From assembly GCA_027574665.1 (NCBI GenBank), contig CM050690.1:36277357-36341356 (forward strand): a DNA stretch of 64,000 bases. The letters are read 5' to 3'. This DNA is from Rhynochetos jubatus. Taxonomy: Eukaryota; Chordata; Aves; Eurypygiformes; Rhynochetidae. The position numbers and the translations under genes were made by a program. This document shows, in pieces, positions 1-12,349 of this stretch. How positions within the stretch are numbered: position 1 is the stretch's first letter; every line of letters begins with the position of its first letter. A model generated the notes under the pieces. The model did no database searches, was not told the DNA's origin, and saw only the letters and a list, made by a program, of their open reading frames with translations.

Positions 1-903
1 AGTCTTGCTGGATAATTCATATAGAGGAATTAGACTGCAAACTATTCTTATTTTTGGTCCACAAGAATAGGTTGATTTGTATGTGCTTAAGTTAATAGAA
101 ATAGAACAACGAAAATTAGTTTCCCCAATAACAAGAAATATAGATTATGGAACAAAAATAAAGGAAAAACAGAAATTCATTTCAGAACAAAACTTGCCCC
201 TCGGAGAGAGAGGAAATATATGTTGAAACACAGAAAAACGTTTGTATAAATGTATAAACCCAGAATGGAAGAAACCTTTTTTTTATGTTTCTTATTGTTG
301 AACCCCTTTTAACCAATAAAATGTGGACTGCTTAGTTTTCTTACAACTTTCACAAGAAGGTAATATAACAGTATATACATCTCAATATATATATATCAAT
401 AATTTAGTGTAGGACAATACTAAGATATATTAATAATCTGTTTTTCCAAAAATTGCACCAAAGCATGCATGCTACAGATACATAAGAATAGAGGAAGAAA
501 GAGGGCTAGACACTTAGCAACTATGTACGAACACCTAGATATATCCTGGTATTCTGTTTATCTGCTGAATTGTCAAAAACCTTTAACACAAACTTGACTT
601 TAGCTTTGTTCTCCTATTGGCACAAGTTCTGAGTGATAATTTTAAATGCCTGTTGAATATGATCTTTAGCTGCAATAGGAGGTGAGGAGAGCAGGGTATG
701 GGTTAAAACAATAGTCCAGCACTTTGAAAGCTATCAAGATCTTAGTATTTTTATAAAACAGGAATATAATAATAAATTCTGATTGCAACTGGAAGGAAGT
801 CCAAAGAAGATGCAGTAATGTAGACACAGGACAAAAATGAAAGTGCTAATAATCTGCATAACTGCCCAGGGAACAAAATGTTGGGGCATCACAGCATATT
901 TAT
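1..903. other. AT-rich sequence, no gene seen
   Basis: No coding region, RNA gene or recognisable mobile element was found. A short TA-alternating run lies near 385-396. Frames are closed at the usual random spacing. Confidence 0.6.
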
Positions 904-1506
904 GAATCATAGAATCATAGAGTATCTCAAGTTGGAAGGACCCATAAGGATCATTGAGTCCATTTCTCTTCTCCTTGCAAGACTAACTAAAACTAAACCA
1001 TATGAAGTAAGAGCATTGTTCGGATGTTCCTTGAACTCTGACAGGCTTGGTGCCATGATCACTTCCCTGGTGATCGTGTTCCAGTGACCAACCACCCTCC
1101 CAGTGAACTGGCTTTTCATAATGTCCAGTCTGAACAATCTGTTCCACTGATAGAGCTTCATTCCATTTCCTGGTGTCCAGTCACTGCTCATCCAAGAGAG
1201 GAGATCAGCAACTCCCTCTCCACTGCCTCCCCACTTTATGAAGTTGTAGGCTGCGTTGAGGTCACCTCTCAGCCTTCTCTTCCGCAGGCCCTTTTGCCTG
1301 CTGGGCTCATATTCAACTTGCCATCAATCCTAACCCCCAAATCTCTTTCTGTAGGCCTACTCTCCTGCCTCTCATCCTCTGGTTTGTATGTATAACCAGA
1401 TTTACTCTGTCCCAGGTGCAGAATCCTGCACTCACTCTTGTCAAATAACATATGATTTGTGATTGCCCAGCTCTCTAGTCTGTCCAGATCTCTCTGTGAG
1501 GCCAGA
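904..1506 (-). mobile_element. CR1 LINE fragment, internally deleted
   Basis: The plus strand begins with the inverted CR1 3' tail (repeated TCATAGAA-type octamers at 904-922). It runs through the inverted 3' UTR and the end of ORF2 to about 1506. The wording around 'ttggaaggacccataagg' marks the CR1 type with a 'gagtcc' 3' UTR, different from the copies at 26 and 40 kb. Near 1290 the sequence jumps from the 'agccttctcttccgcagg' region to 'gctgggctcatattcaact', two blocks well separated in a full CR1, so an internal stretch is missing. The element is 5'-truncated. No target duplication is visible, as is usual for CR1. Confidence 0.93.
1269..1451 (-). pseudogene. CR1 ORF2 reverse transcriptase C-terminal remnant
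   Basis: A 60-codon open stretch inside the minus-strand CR1. It contains ECRILHLGQSKSGYTYK followed by ERDLGVRIDGKLNMSPAGK, matching the region after the RT thumb in CR1 ORF2 (compare KCKVLHM... and ELGVLVDEKLDMSQQC in the copy at 26 kb). It lacks the RT catalytic motifs and is cut short by the internal deletion near 1290. It is a fossil, not a functional gene. Confidence 0.8.
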
Positions 1507-2038
1507 AGCTATGAAGCTATAGAAAATGTGATGTATATACTAGAAATTATGTAATTGAATAGATTGCAAATAAGAAAACTAAAGAAGCAGAAAAGCAAAT
1601 TTAAAAGTTAGGGAAATTAAATAATTTTCATTTTGTGGACAAAAATGGAATAGGATTGTCAGGCTTCAATATTATGGTTATTGTATTGAACCACACTGTT
1701 TATAACCAGCATCAGCTATTCGGTAAACAGATTGATTGAACTTTGATGTAAGTATAAACTCTGTGAACCCTGTAAGGTATTAATTAGAAAGCTAAAATAA
1801 AAATTATAAGGCATTCAATTCAAGACATGCTTAAGCAACTTTTAGAAGAATGACATTTCAAAGCTTGAGCTTCACCTGACAGACTTCAGTGCCACTAAAC
1901 ATATCAGATCTGAATTAAAGCCAACTGACAACACAGGTCATTACCACAACAACTGAGTGAGTTTTATGGTGTTAGATTAAAATTACAGTGGGATTTTGAA
2001 TCATCACATTTTCCTCCTTTTGCTGCATAGTCTCATAA
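1507..2038. other. AT-rich sequence, no gene seen
   Basis: Unique-looking AT-rich sequence between the first CR1 and the G-rich tract. No ORF or repeat family was recognised. Confidence 0.55.
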
Positions 2039-2136
2039 GGGGGGTGGGGAGTGGAGGGGGGGGGGAGGGGGGGGAAAGAAGGTTAAAAACCAGGAAATAA
2101 AAGTAAAAAAAAAAAAAAAGGGGGAAAAAAAATAAA
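2039..2136 (+). repeat. G-rich then A-rich purine tract
   Basis: At 2039-2074 the plus strand is almost pure G with single A or T interruptions, giving four or more runs of at least four G and so a canonical intramolecular G-quadruplex motif. It is followed by a mostly purine A-rich segment at 2075-2136 with a long A-run and a G5 interruption. The roughly 100-nt strand asymmetry is simple sequence and carries no coding potential. Confidence 0.85.
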
Positions 2137-3029
2137 AAGGCAAACATACTCTGCATTAGCCATATCACCCGCAAAACTTGTATGCAGTTCCATTAAAATT
2201 AATGAATTCAAAAGAACATCTTCAAGCTTCTATTTAATTTATTTACTGCAGTGATATAAAATGGTTAGAGAACTATTGAGAGATAGTTTCAAACAGATAA
2301 TTCATTACCAAAAAAACCTCACTCAAAAAGACTATGTCACTTTGCAAGCAGCAAAACCCTTGCCTATGGAGAAAAGATGAGAGAGTTGGGTTAGTTTATT
2401 TTGATATAAATCTTTCACTATACTATCACACCTCTAATCTAAAAGCTGCTCCCGAACAATATCAGGGTTGAGCTAATAAGCCCAGGTAATAAATGTGAAC
2501 AGGGTTAGTAGTGGGATTACACTGTCCTGGTTAGATCCTCTTATAAAAGCAATAAATTGTGGCTAAGTCTGAGCAGCGGTAAAATGAAGTGGCACCTTTT
2601 TATAACACCGTTATGGAGACATCCTTCAGTTACACAAGGGTGCATCCTGTGCCTTGTAAAGGGACAGTTCCCTCACTGAGGTTTTTTTAAACCCTCTAGG
2701 TAGCAATAAATCTACCAGTACATTTTAATTAATAATTTAATGGTATCATTATTAATAATAGCTATAACAATTAAAAGAAAAATATTTTCGTTATTAAGAA
2801 AATAATAAAATACTTATTATCAGCATTGGAGAATTTTGATCCTCTAAAGTCCATTGACAAATTGGCTACCACTTTGGTTACTTTCTCTTTTTTTTTGTGA
2901 GAAACAGATTTCCTGACAGTCCACATGACATTCTGCATCATCCAGATGTGCTGGACTTCCTTGTATCCATTATTAACAAGAGAGGTTGAGCCAGGGCCTA
3001 CTTCCTATAGTATGAAGATGATTAGAGGA
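2137..3029. other. AT-rich sequence, no gene seen
   Basis: No coding region or known element was recognised between the purine tract and the ERVK-like LTR. An AT-rich patch of short TAAT-type words lies at 2725-2810. Confidence 0.5.
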
Positions 3030-3861
3030 TGTTAGATTTTGAATAGTATTTTATTTGGTGCAAGTTACCAGGTTTTGGGTATGGTGGGGAGCTGCAAGGG
3101 CAGCCTGCATGAGAAGAAACCAGGGCCTGCCTTGTGTCAGACACAGCTGGCTTCCCAATAGACCCAGTGCAGGACACAGTTGAGCTCATCAGTGAAGCTG
3201 GTGGCACCTCAGTAGGAGTCTATTTTAAAAAGGGGAAAAGATACCACACAGAGGGAAGTAGGCAGTCATAAGAGTGAGAAAAGGCAGAGGGCAGTTAGGT
3301 CAGAGAAGGAAAAGAAGATGCCATGACAGAGAAAAAACCCTTGCAGCCCATTGGGAAGGCACACTGGATCAGAAGAAAGGTGTGAGGAAGAAACAGCAGA
3401 GAGAAACTGCTGTGTACAGACCATGACAGCCCCCTGCTCCCCCTGCTTGTTGTGTCACTGAAAGGACTGAGTATAACCTACATCATAACAAAGGACATCA
3501 AGGGAGAGGAGAGGCATCTGGGGAGAATGAGTGAAGTTGAACCTGGTGAAGAGGGAAGGAGAGAGGTTTTCCCAAGGCATTGTAACCTCTGTTTCTTTAT
3601 TATTCTTTGTTTTGCTTTGCTTTATGATGCCCAGCAATCAGTAACTAAATATATATGTATTGATTGACAATAAATTAACTTCCCCGAGCCAACCCTGTTT
3701 TGCCTGAGATGGTAACTGGTAAGCAATCTCCCTGTTTTTACCTTGATCCATGAGCTTTCTTACTCCTGTTAATTCCTAGGCTCCACCTTGGTGCTCTGAG
3801 GTCAAAGTGTGAGCAACCTGCTGGGTGGGAATTTGGCTGCTAACAGGGCCAAGCTACTGCA
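3030..3861 (+). mobile_element. ERVK-like solo LTR
   Basis: An 832-bp segment that starts TGTTAGATTTTG and ends with CTACTGCA, so it has the TG...CA retroviral LTR termini. It matches my memory of avian class II (ERVK-type) LTRs. A 5' part has 'agaaaccagggcctgcc' and 'gtcagacacagctggc', a purine-rich middle follows, and the 3' part has an AATAAA polyadenylation signal at 3669-3674. After that come 'cctgttttgcctga', 'gcaatctccctgt' and 'gggtgggaatttggct'. The word 'ctgttttgcctg' recurs inverted at 39717-39728 in the LTR at 39.6-41.8 kb. No gag, pol or env sequence flanks it, so it is best read as a solo LTR. The flanking 6-mers do not match, so a target duplication is eroded or the ends are off by a few bases. 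Confidence 0.75.
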
Positions 3862-6800
3862 AATAGGAAAGGGAGCCAGTCCATCTCTAGGACAGGTGCA
3901 AGAAATCTATGCTGAAGAGCAGGTATGGATAAAAGCCGAGGAACAGTGTCATGGCATCAATATTCACGGGAGTGAATGTAAATTAGGTATTTTATGTAGA
4001 TCAGAATGGTGAACAAGAGATTGATTGGGCTGAAAAGAAAGGTGTCACCTTGTAGAAGTGTCAGATTCAAGAGGAAGGGTTGCTTTAGTATGTGATATAC
4101 AGTGTACACTTGTTTGACCAAGCCAAGCAGAGGTTATGCAGAGTCCCAGGAGACTTCTGGGATTTGTGGAGAAATCTGAAGAAAACAGAGTTGGGGGGAG
4201 ATCACAACCTTTTCTATTAACAGTTTCTGCTATGTAACAGAGTTGATACTTCATATTGATATTACAACTAGGTTTTTGTAATTTGATATAAGACTGCCTT
4301 ATGATATCGTTCAAAGTTTCTGGTCTTAGTTATATGAATGGCACAATGGTTTTGCACTGGGTTTTCACAAAATGACACAAGAATTGGTTTGTCCCCATTT
4401 CCATTTCTCTTGAATACTGACAACACTCTAAATGTTTTGAAAAGAACATTGGATTTCCTTTTTTTTGACAGTGAGGGTTTCTTTAGTGGTTGATTTTTCC
4501 CATAACATCATTAATTTCTAGTGATTCCAGGTTGCGTATGTCTTTCACCTGGCTGGGTCACATTGATTTGCTTTGACCATGCTGCCCCATCGCAAAGTAT
4601 GACATGATGGATCAGGCGTATCTTCTCATAATAACAGTTTGGGGGTGAGGGAAGTCGGTGAAAGTCTGGGTACTTTTTCCTCTCTAACCCTTCTAAATCG
4701 AAGGGAATGAAATGGATACTACACACTTCTGTTTATGACAGCAGTATCTTTTGCTCAGCCTGAACACTCTTGCAATAATAATTAATGGCTCTGTTACTCT
4801 GACAAAATCCCTGTGGCATTTTTCTGGCTCAAAGGAGCAGTTCTAAGTTTCATGGATTTGCATGGTCTCATCATTATTGTTTAGATCATAATGAATACTG
4901 ATAAAATATTCATTGACTCTTGAAATTTTATTTTACTTTATTTTATTTTTTTAAGGTTTTTAAAATGATACTCCTGTGTGGGTAACTAAAGGTATACTGC
5001 AATAAAAAACAATAAAAATATGTTGACACAATGAAAACATCAATAAAATTGTCTTTATAGTTATGTCCAGAGCACATTTTCTGCTGACCTGGCTTTTATA
5101 TCTTCTTTAAATATTAATTATTGATTTAGTAGTTTGAAAATACATCCTGGAGTTCTCCTAGACACATGGCTACATAGTTTTTTTCTCCTGCTTTTCCTAA
5201 TCCCTCCTCTCCTTCTCCTCCCTCACTTCCATTTCCTTGTCTTGAGTCTTCCTCCCAAAAAACAGGGTGGATGAGGCACATTTGTGAGTGATGTTGATGC
5301 TATACGTTGTTGGAAACAATGGTATATATTATAAAGTTGCTGGAAGCTGTGTTTGTACATTGTGTGCCACCTTACTGCAAAAACTAGTGGGCGTTTAATA
5401 AATGCTGCAAGACTCAAGGGAAAGGGCAATAAATAGAAGAGGGTTCATTCTGCATTGTTTCTTGACTGAGTAATACTTCTCTCAGCCCTAACCTATGGAA
5501 AACCACCATCACCACCCGAACTTTTTCAAGATCCATGTTTAAGAAGAATACACTGAAAGGCTCTCCTTCTTGCAAAGCCTCCTTTGTGTGCCATGTTGAC
5601 GTGTTGTCATATGCCATGTTACACAGCAAGAGATATAGGAAAATAATGGAAAAAGTAGTTAGAATTCTTGAATTGAAGGAATGTTACCTATTTCAATCTG
5701 CAAATCTCAGACTGATTACTGTTTTTTATCTAGATCCTAGTGATTTAACTGGGGGAGGAGGGCAAAGAAATCTTTTTAAACTGGTTACTGAAAATTCCTT
5801 TGCAGGCAGTGCAAAAAATAATTCATCTTGGTGGTTCCCTAGACACAGTTATTAGGCCTTTGATTTATGGTACATTAACTGAAACAGTCTTAAAATAGAG
5901 ACCGTTTTATACTTCTTCAGTCAGAGGATGATCTTCAAAAATGTTCCAAGATTTTCAAGATAAAAATGTAGTTATATCCTAAGTTCAGCTGCCTCCTATA
6001 AAATGAAAGTCGTCTCCTGTCTGGTACAGAGTGCAGACGCCTTCCTCTGACTTTTATTGTGCCTATCCTTTGGAAGCCAAGCAGAATTCTCCAATTAGCA
6101 GAGTTTCCCCATATGGTGTTTGGACTTCATGTGAATATGTTTTGTATGCTGTTGTAGCTGGGAGCTGAACTGGGATTTTTGTGATGCAAAGGCAAAAGCT
6201 TTGCTTGGTGAGGCAAAGAAAGCTTATCCTGAGCCAGTGGGAACTAAGAAAGATCTGTGCAGCTGAAGCTGCTCTTTCTATAATGTAAGCCTTTGATCCC
6301 AGCATTACCTTAAACTAGATAAACTGAACCTTATGATTTGCAGTCCCACACAGTAAGGATTTCACTGAACTACCCCAACGCTACAGCTTGTGAACCAAAA
6401 AGCTTCATGTGCCTCTTAAATTATGACTTTCTGAAAATGCAACTGTAGTTTCTGGCTCCTAAAAGCATTTCCCTATTAATCTACTTTGCTGTGCTTCTGC
6501 CTGCAGCTCGATTGTGGTTAAAAGCAAGCCTTGAGGCCATAACTTCACCTTTGTGAAGATTATGTCAGTGAAAATTGACAAATTATTTTTGTACTCTTTT
6601 GCTACATGGTCAGGGGCAGTAAACCTGCCAAATTCTTCTCCAGAAGAAACCAGAACTGTTCAAATAATATACACAATCCTATGGAGTATTTACATGTGGA
6701 CTTTTCCACAACTGGTGTCATTGTCGTATGGGATCTGCCTTCTCTCTATATGGTCCACAGGTAACACTGTCTTGCAGCTTGTATCCTCCCTGTGCTTTTG

Positions 6801-9800
6801 GTGTGATGGTTTTATGGTGTGGTCAGTTTCATATAGTTCATGATTTTGACATTTGTTTTGTATTTGGAAATTTCTTTCCCACTCCAGCCAGAACCCTTTC
6901 CAGCAAAAGTGTGGCTATTTGTCCATAAAGGAATGATGTGAATAATGGAAAATAAAGAGCTCCTTATAAACACTGGTTCCCTCTTTCTCAGCAGTCTATG
7001 GGGCATATTTTAAAAGACAGAAGTGATAGCATATTTATTGAACAAAGATTACAAACCAGTAATTTTGTCATTACCATCTATAATGTGTTTCTGTAGTCGT
7101 TAGGACTAGAATGTGTGTGCACACTATTGACTAATTTCTGTAGCCTTACCTTGGGGAATCATGCAATTGTGTCAGGATCCAGCCCACGAGATCACAAAAA
7201 CAAGCTTGAAAACGCATTGGGAGTGCAACTGATGTAGTGAAATTTTCTAAACCCACGGGAAAAGTTAAACAACATAGCTAAGGATACCCAGTGGTGAGTG
7301 GAGCAGTTCCAATGGAAATTGTACTTCTAAACACGTTATTTCTGGGAATCACAAAATATACTTCAGCAGAAAAGTTTCTATATTGTAAGGGACAAAAACT
7401 GCAGTAGGTCCTATTCCTTTAAAAAAAATACCTGTGAATTACTAGGATAAAAAAAAAAGACAGCTGTGCACATCCATCTCTGCTTGTGCAGAGAAATGAC
7501 TGTCCTGAAAGCAGTAACCCCTCCATCATGCCGCTACATTTGAAGAAAAGTAAGAGGCCCTTGCCATTGGGTCCAGAAGCCAAATATTTTCTTCCTGTTT
7601 CTCTAGCATGGTGGCCAAGAAAAGTTGCATCATACTTCTGGAAATTCTGTAGATAGTTCTTGTTGTAGTGTCATTGCATTTGTAAGTGTGCAAGGAGAAG
7701 TTGGGACATACAGGGTGCACCAGACAAAGGGGAGAAGGGATTGCTGAATTCCTTCTACAAGGGACATTTTTAGGACTTTTCCCAGCAGTTATTGTCAGAT
7801 TTACCCAGCCTAAATTAAAAACATAAATGGTGCAATGAGGAAAAAATCATTGTAGTATTCTGCTGCCCAGACAATACTGGTGGCTAGGTAGAAAAGAAGG
7901 AAGCTGATCTATTGTTCATTATATACCAAAGGGACCCAGCATGTATCTGAATAGCTGGATACAGTTGAAAAGATTGTTCTTCAGGCAACCACAGGTTCCT
8001 GCAGGACTCTTACTGAATTTACGTAGTCTTTAGTGAGGAAATAGTGCCAGCCCAAGGTATTACCATAAATGTTATTTACAACAAGAATTTAAAATATTTT
8101 TTGTAGTGCAATCCATTTTTTCTTTTCTAAAGGAATTAATGGGAAAGATTCATGGTGAAATATGGCTTTACCTTTAAATAGTATTTTCACAGGAAGCTTT
8201 TTTAATTGCTTCTACTGGTAAAAGTAGTGTGAGGTTACTTATTTTACAACTTATTTATTGTAACTGGGAAAGTCAAATATTTTATAAATAAGTATGTGTC
8301 ACCTGAAGACATCTCTACTTGTATGAAGTATTTAATGGGTTAACTGCTAAAAGTCTAGGGTGGCTGTTTTGTAGAATTCACAATAAAAATATTTTCCTGT
8401 ACATAAGCAAAAGGGTTAATATTAGTGTAACTTTCTAAAATGCATTCTACAAACAGCCTTGGAGCATTTACCATGAAGGGCATATGCTGAATGGTACTTT
8501 GAGCAAGAATTACTTAAAGTGCTAATGATTCGTTTATATGGGGAAGATCAGGAGTTGCCTGATGTCTGATGATCTGTGAAAACAGCAAGAGAACACTTTA
8601 TATGGGGTGGAATATCTTTTAATTACCTTTTTTAAAGAAAGAAAAGTACAGAAGATGTATAAATGGTACCCAGAATCTTAGACATCGATTTGGTCTTGAT
8701 CATCCTTGGTTGGCCTTGAGATAAGTAAATATATGTGTATAACAGTATATTTGTACACACATACATATGCTCAAACATATATCTTTTATTTAAAATATTT
8801 ATGACTACCTTATGTAAGTCTAACGAAGCATAATGTAATTACAAAATCATTCAGTAAAGGGATATATAGTGCACCACTTTATACTAATAACTAAAGGCTT
8901 GATATATTCACTTTACTGCTACAGAACATGATGAATTCACTTAACTCTAGTGAAGATCTGCTATGCATTGCTATTTCAAAATAATAACATTTTAACATAC
9001 TGTGAAAACATAGTTTACTCAGATAAGGCAAAACTTGTAAAGTGCAAGTCCAAATCTGCAAACAGCTCTTCTATACATATGTCAGTCTGAGTTGTGCAGG
9101 GACATGCAGTGGAACACTAAGCACAGCTGCTTCAACTTTGGGAATTGGTCTATAGCTTTGATTCAAAATAAAAAATACTCAGGAAGAAGGTTCTGTACCT
9201 GTCAGTCAAAACAGATGGATACATATTCATTAACATTCAACTTGAAATGTTATTAAAGAAAAACTCTTCCATTGTTAGAAGGCAACTAAAGTCCTTTTGC
9301 AAAAATCTTTCCAGATTTGCAGCAGCATCCTTTATATTCAGTAAGGCTCCAAATTGTCTGAGGTGTTATCCTAGCACTTTTAAAAATGAAGTCTGAAAAT
9401 GGAAGACATTTTTACCCTTCAGAAAAGGCAATAGGAAAAGTTAGTCTGCTATGGACCTCCAAGCAGCGCTGGAAGGAGAGCTGGATGTAAAAGAACATTT
9501 TAATCTCTTTCATATAGATTGAGCTATCCAATGTGATGTATCTGGAGTCTACAACCTCACCATTACTACCTTGTAGTAATTTAACTTAGGGGCAAATATA
9601 TTTTTAGATTATGTTTATAGTTTTCACTCTTAATTTTTTTGTATTACACAGTTCTTAGATATGTTAGTCAGTGCTGGCCTCATTGTTCTAAGTATCCTGT
9701 GAACATATAATCAGAGGCTGGAAAAACTTAAAATCTAAATAGGCAGGGCAGACAAAAAAAGAGAAACACACACAGTGTAATCAAACTGATGTTAAAACCA

Positions 9801-11478
9801 TGACAAAATTTATTTTTGTTAGTACAGGGGGAATTCAGATGGCAAAGCATGTTGTGGTTGAACAGAGCAGAGTGACACTTTGGAAAGTTCAGAGGGGGCA
9901 TGTGAAGGCCATAGCCAGTTAAAGAGAAAATTTCAAAGGACGATGAGTAGGTGTTCAGCTCTACTCAAGGTGTAACCCAGTAATCAGCACTTGAATAAAT
10001 AAAGAGCATTGCAGAGCGTGAGGATATTGCCAGGCTTTGAGTTGTCCAGAGGTAGCTGGAGTAATTTGCAGCAGATATCTAAAGAATAATATTGTGTCTG
10101 GAAGATGTTTGGCTCTGAAGCTTGGAAGGGAACTTCTTCATGGCAGGTCCATGGCCATGCAGCCTCATCTGCTAGGTTTGCTGTACTTGACTGTTTGCTG
10201 TTTTTCCCTTCGAGTTCTATACATTTTTGGGAAATAATACAGTCTTTTTATGAAATATTATCTATGTATTTAAAAATATCCTGAAATGTAGGAAAAGCAT
10301 CTTTTCACTTAAACATCAAAAAATGAGTGAGTTGTAGTCTGAGTAATGCATGTGTAATAAATTGTCATGAACTCAAAATAATGAAAAAGTTGATGTTGAT
10401 CTGCAATAAATGTCTATTACTCTCTGTCCCCAACTGAAAATACTAATGTGGGTTCATCTGTTGCACGGTACACTGGAAACTGAAAACAATGATACATCGA
10501 TTCTGAATGATCTTGTCCAACTTTTCCTCCAACTTGTTTTTTGAAGATAGAGGAAACATAATAATATAATCTTTTGAATTTTCAAAAATATTTAGTTAAG
10601 CATAACTTGCAAATATAACTCTATTTCAATAAATTAATAAAAAAATTTTGAAATTTCATGTAGGTAAAGAAATTTTATGAGTGCTATTATATCTTCCCAT
10701 TTTATTGTACAGAACATAAATAAGTGGTGTATTCATTCTCTAGTCATTATAAATGTGTACTACTGGTAGTATCCCTTAGAATATGGTATGAAGACTTCCA
10801 GACTTGCATGCCAGCACAACACATATTCCAGAGAAAAAGAAACCCATGGAGATATTAACATAACATAGCATACTTCCCAAGTGCTAGCCATCTGCATGAG
10901 GCAGCATAAAAACCAATAGCAGCATAATTAGATGTGTTATATCTTAAAGAGTAAATGGCTATAAAGATTGGAATGACAACAATGCAATCCCCAGGGAGAT
11001 TTATTTCCATTGCAAAGAGGCAATTTTCAGCTTTTTAAAATATATTTGCCTTTAATATATCTGCATGTGTTAATGCAAGGTTCTGATACTAATTCCGTGT
11101 TCTGTAATGAAAAACAAGTTACTTCTATCCCTGGAAATCCAGGTAATCAAAACGTTTGAAAGACTGTGAATAATATTTGTGCTGGCATTTGGTCTTGCTA
11201 GCATGATCTGTTATTTCTCATAGAACTGGATACAAGATCCCCATGAAAGATATTGTGTAATAAAACTAGAGTCAGGACAAAGTGAGGTAACTCAGTAGCT
11301 CAATGTCCTCTTATTTAGTTCAGGAAAAAAAAATCTACATAGTTTCCATGTGAATCAATCATGCACCTCTACATACATAACATTTTTGGGAGAAAGACTT
11401 TAATTGAAACGGCTAAGAAAACAGCCGTGTCAATGGCTCTGTTTCCATAGACTTGTTTTTATTGTTGTACCCAGGATC
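3862..11478. other. Long AT-rich stretch without genes
   Basis: About 7.6 kb with only short random-length open frames and no CR1 tails, LTR termini or RNA genes that I can recognise. Scattered T- or A-rich runs occur. It could be ordinary intergenic or intronic sequence, and ancient degraded repeats may be present but unrecognised. Confidence 0.5.
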
Positions 11479-11853
11479 TTAAGTAAATAAACAAACAAAT
11501 TCATAAATAATGTATTGGAAATAAGAGGTATGTTTTTCAGCTCCTTTAGAAAGGCCTATTGGGTCTGAACATATTTTATAAACATTTAAAAAATAATTCA
11601 TTGTACCAAATGCCATAATCCTGCTGAGCTCAATATCCATGTAGGTACCCACACATGTTACTGCCACTTGTGTGATCTGAAGCTGCTTGTAGATATGACT
11701 CTCTTCAAATCTCTTGATTTGGGAAATAATAACTGTCATGTTCATTTTGAACAGGTCATATTTGTCTTCATATTCATCATGTAACAGAGAAGAAATAGCA
11801 GGGAAATACTGCTCTGACAATTTTTTGAGACTTCCAGTGCATGAACAACTATA
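11479..11853 (-). other. Unrecognised open reading frame
   Basis: An open minus-strand frame of about 125 codons lies between stops at 11854-11856 and at the 11479 end. Its first ATG is at about 11745, leaving roughly 88 codons, and the longer version relies on a non-ATG codon. The translation has an acidic, soluble-looking first half (HDEYEDKYDLFKMN, then SQIKRFEESHIYKQLQITQ) and a more hydrophobic end. I do not recognise a family. There is no promoter, Kozak context or splice pattern that marks it as a gene. It may be a chance frame in AT-rich DNA, an exon, or a degraded retroelement piece. Confidence 0.15.
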
Positions 11854-12001
11854 TTATAATGAAAATGGACTTTGACCACTTTTTAGGTTTTACAGCTGGC
11901 AAGTGATTCCAGAGTTTTGTATTTTCCTTCTAGTGCCTTGCTGCTTGCTACTGAGCCTTTAGCAACCCCCTCCAATTTGGCATTAAGTGTTGACCTTGGT
12001 A

Positions 12002-12349
12002 ATGTGTTTGAAGAAAACCCAAAGGCATATAAAAAGTATTTGCAGGAGGAAAAGCATTTTGTTTGTTGCTGTTACTTGGTGTAAAATCCAGATTGTCCAC
12101 TCTGTTTTATGCTGGGAGTCACTGAGTGGGTATATTCATGCCATATATGGCAGAGCCTCAGAGCAGATTTCTCCCATTTGGGGATATAGTGTCAGAACAA
12201 ATATCTTTCTTTGGGCCAAGACTCCTCTAGTGAACCTATGGCTTCATCAGTGTCATGGGTTACAGGAAACTCTCAAAGGTATTTGTATACACAATGAAAT
12301 CCCTGGTGGGTTTACTGCAACTGAACATCTTGATAATTTAATTAATTAG
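12002..12349 (+). other. Unrecognised open reading frame
   Basis: An ATG-started frame of 115 codons, divergent from the unrecognised minus-strand frame about 150 bp upstream. The product would be rich in Cys, Trp and Ile (for example VAVTWCKIQIVHSVLCWESL) with no motif I recognise. Codon usage looks like untranslated AT-rich DNA. The most likely reading is a chance ORF, with a decayed retroelement second. Confidence 0.12.

Noticed and set aside
6553-6928. Overlapping plus-strand frames of 96 and 66 codons rich in Trp and Ser
   Set aside because: No start context, no splice pattern and no family resemblance. Lengths are ordinary for random frames in a 64-kb window.
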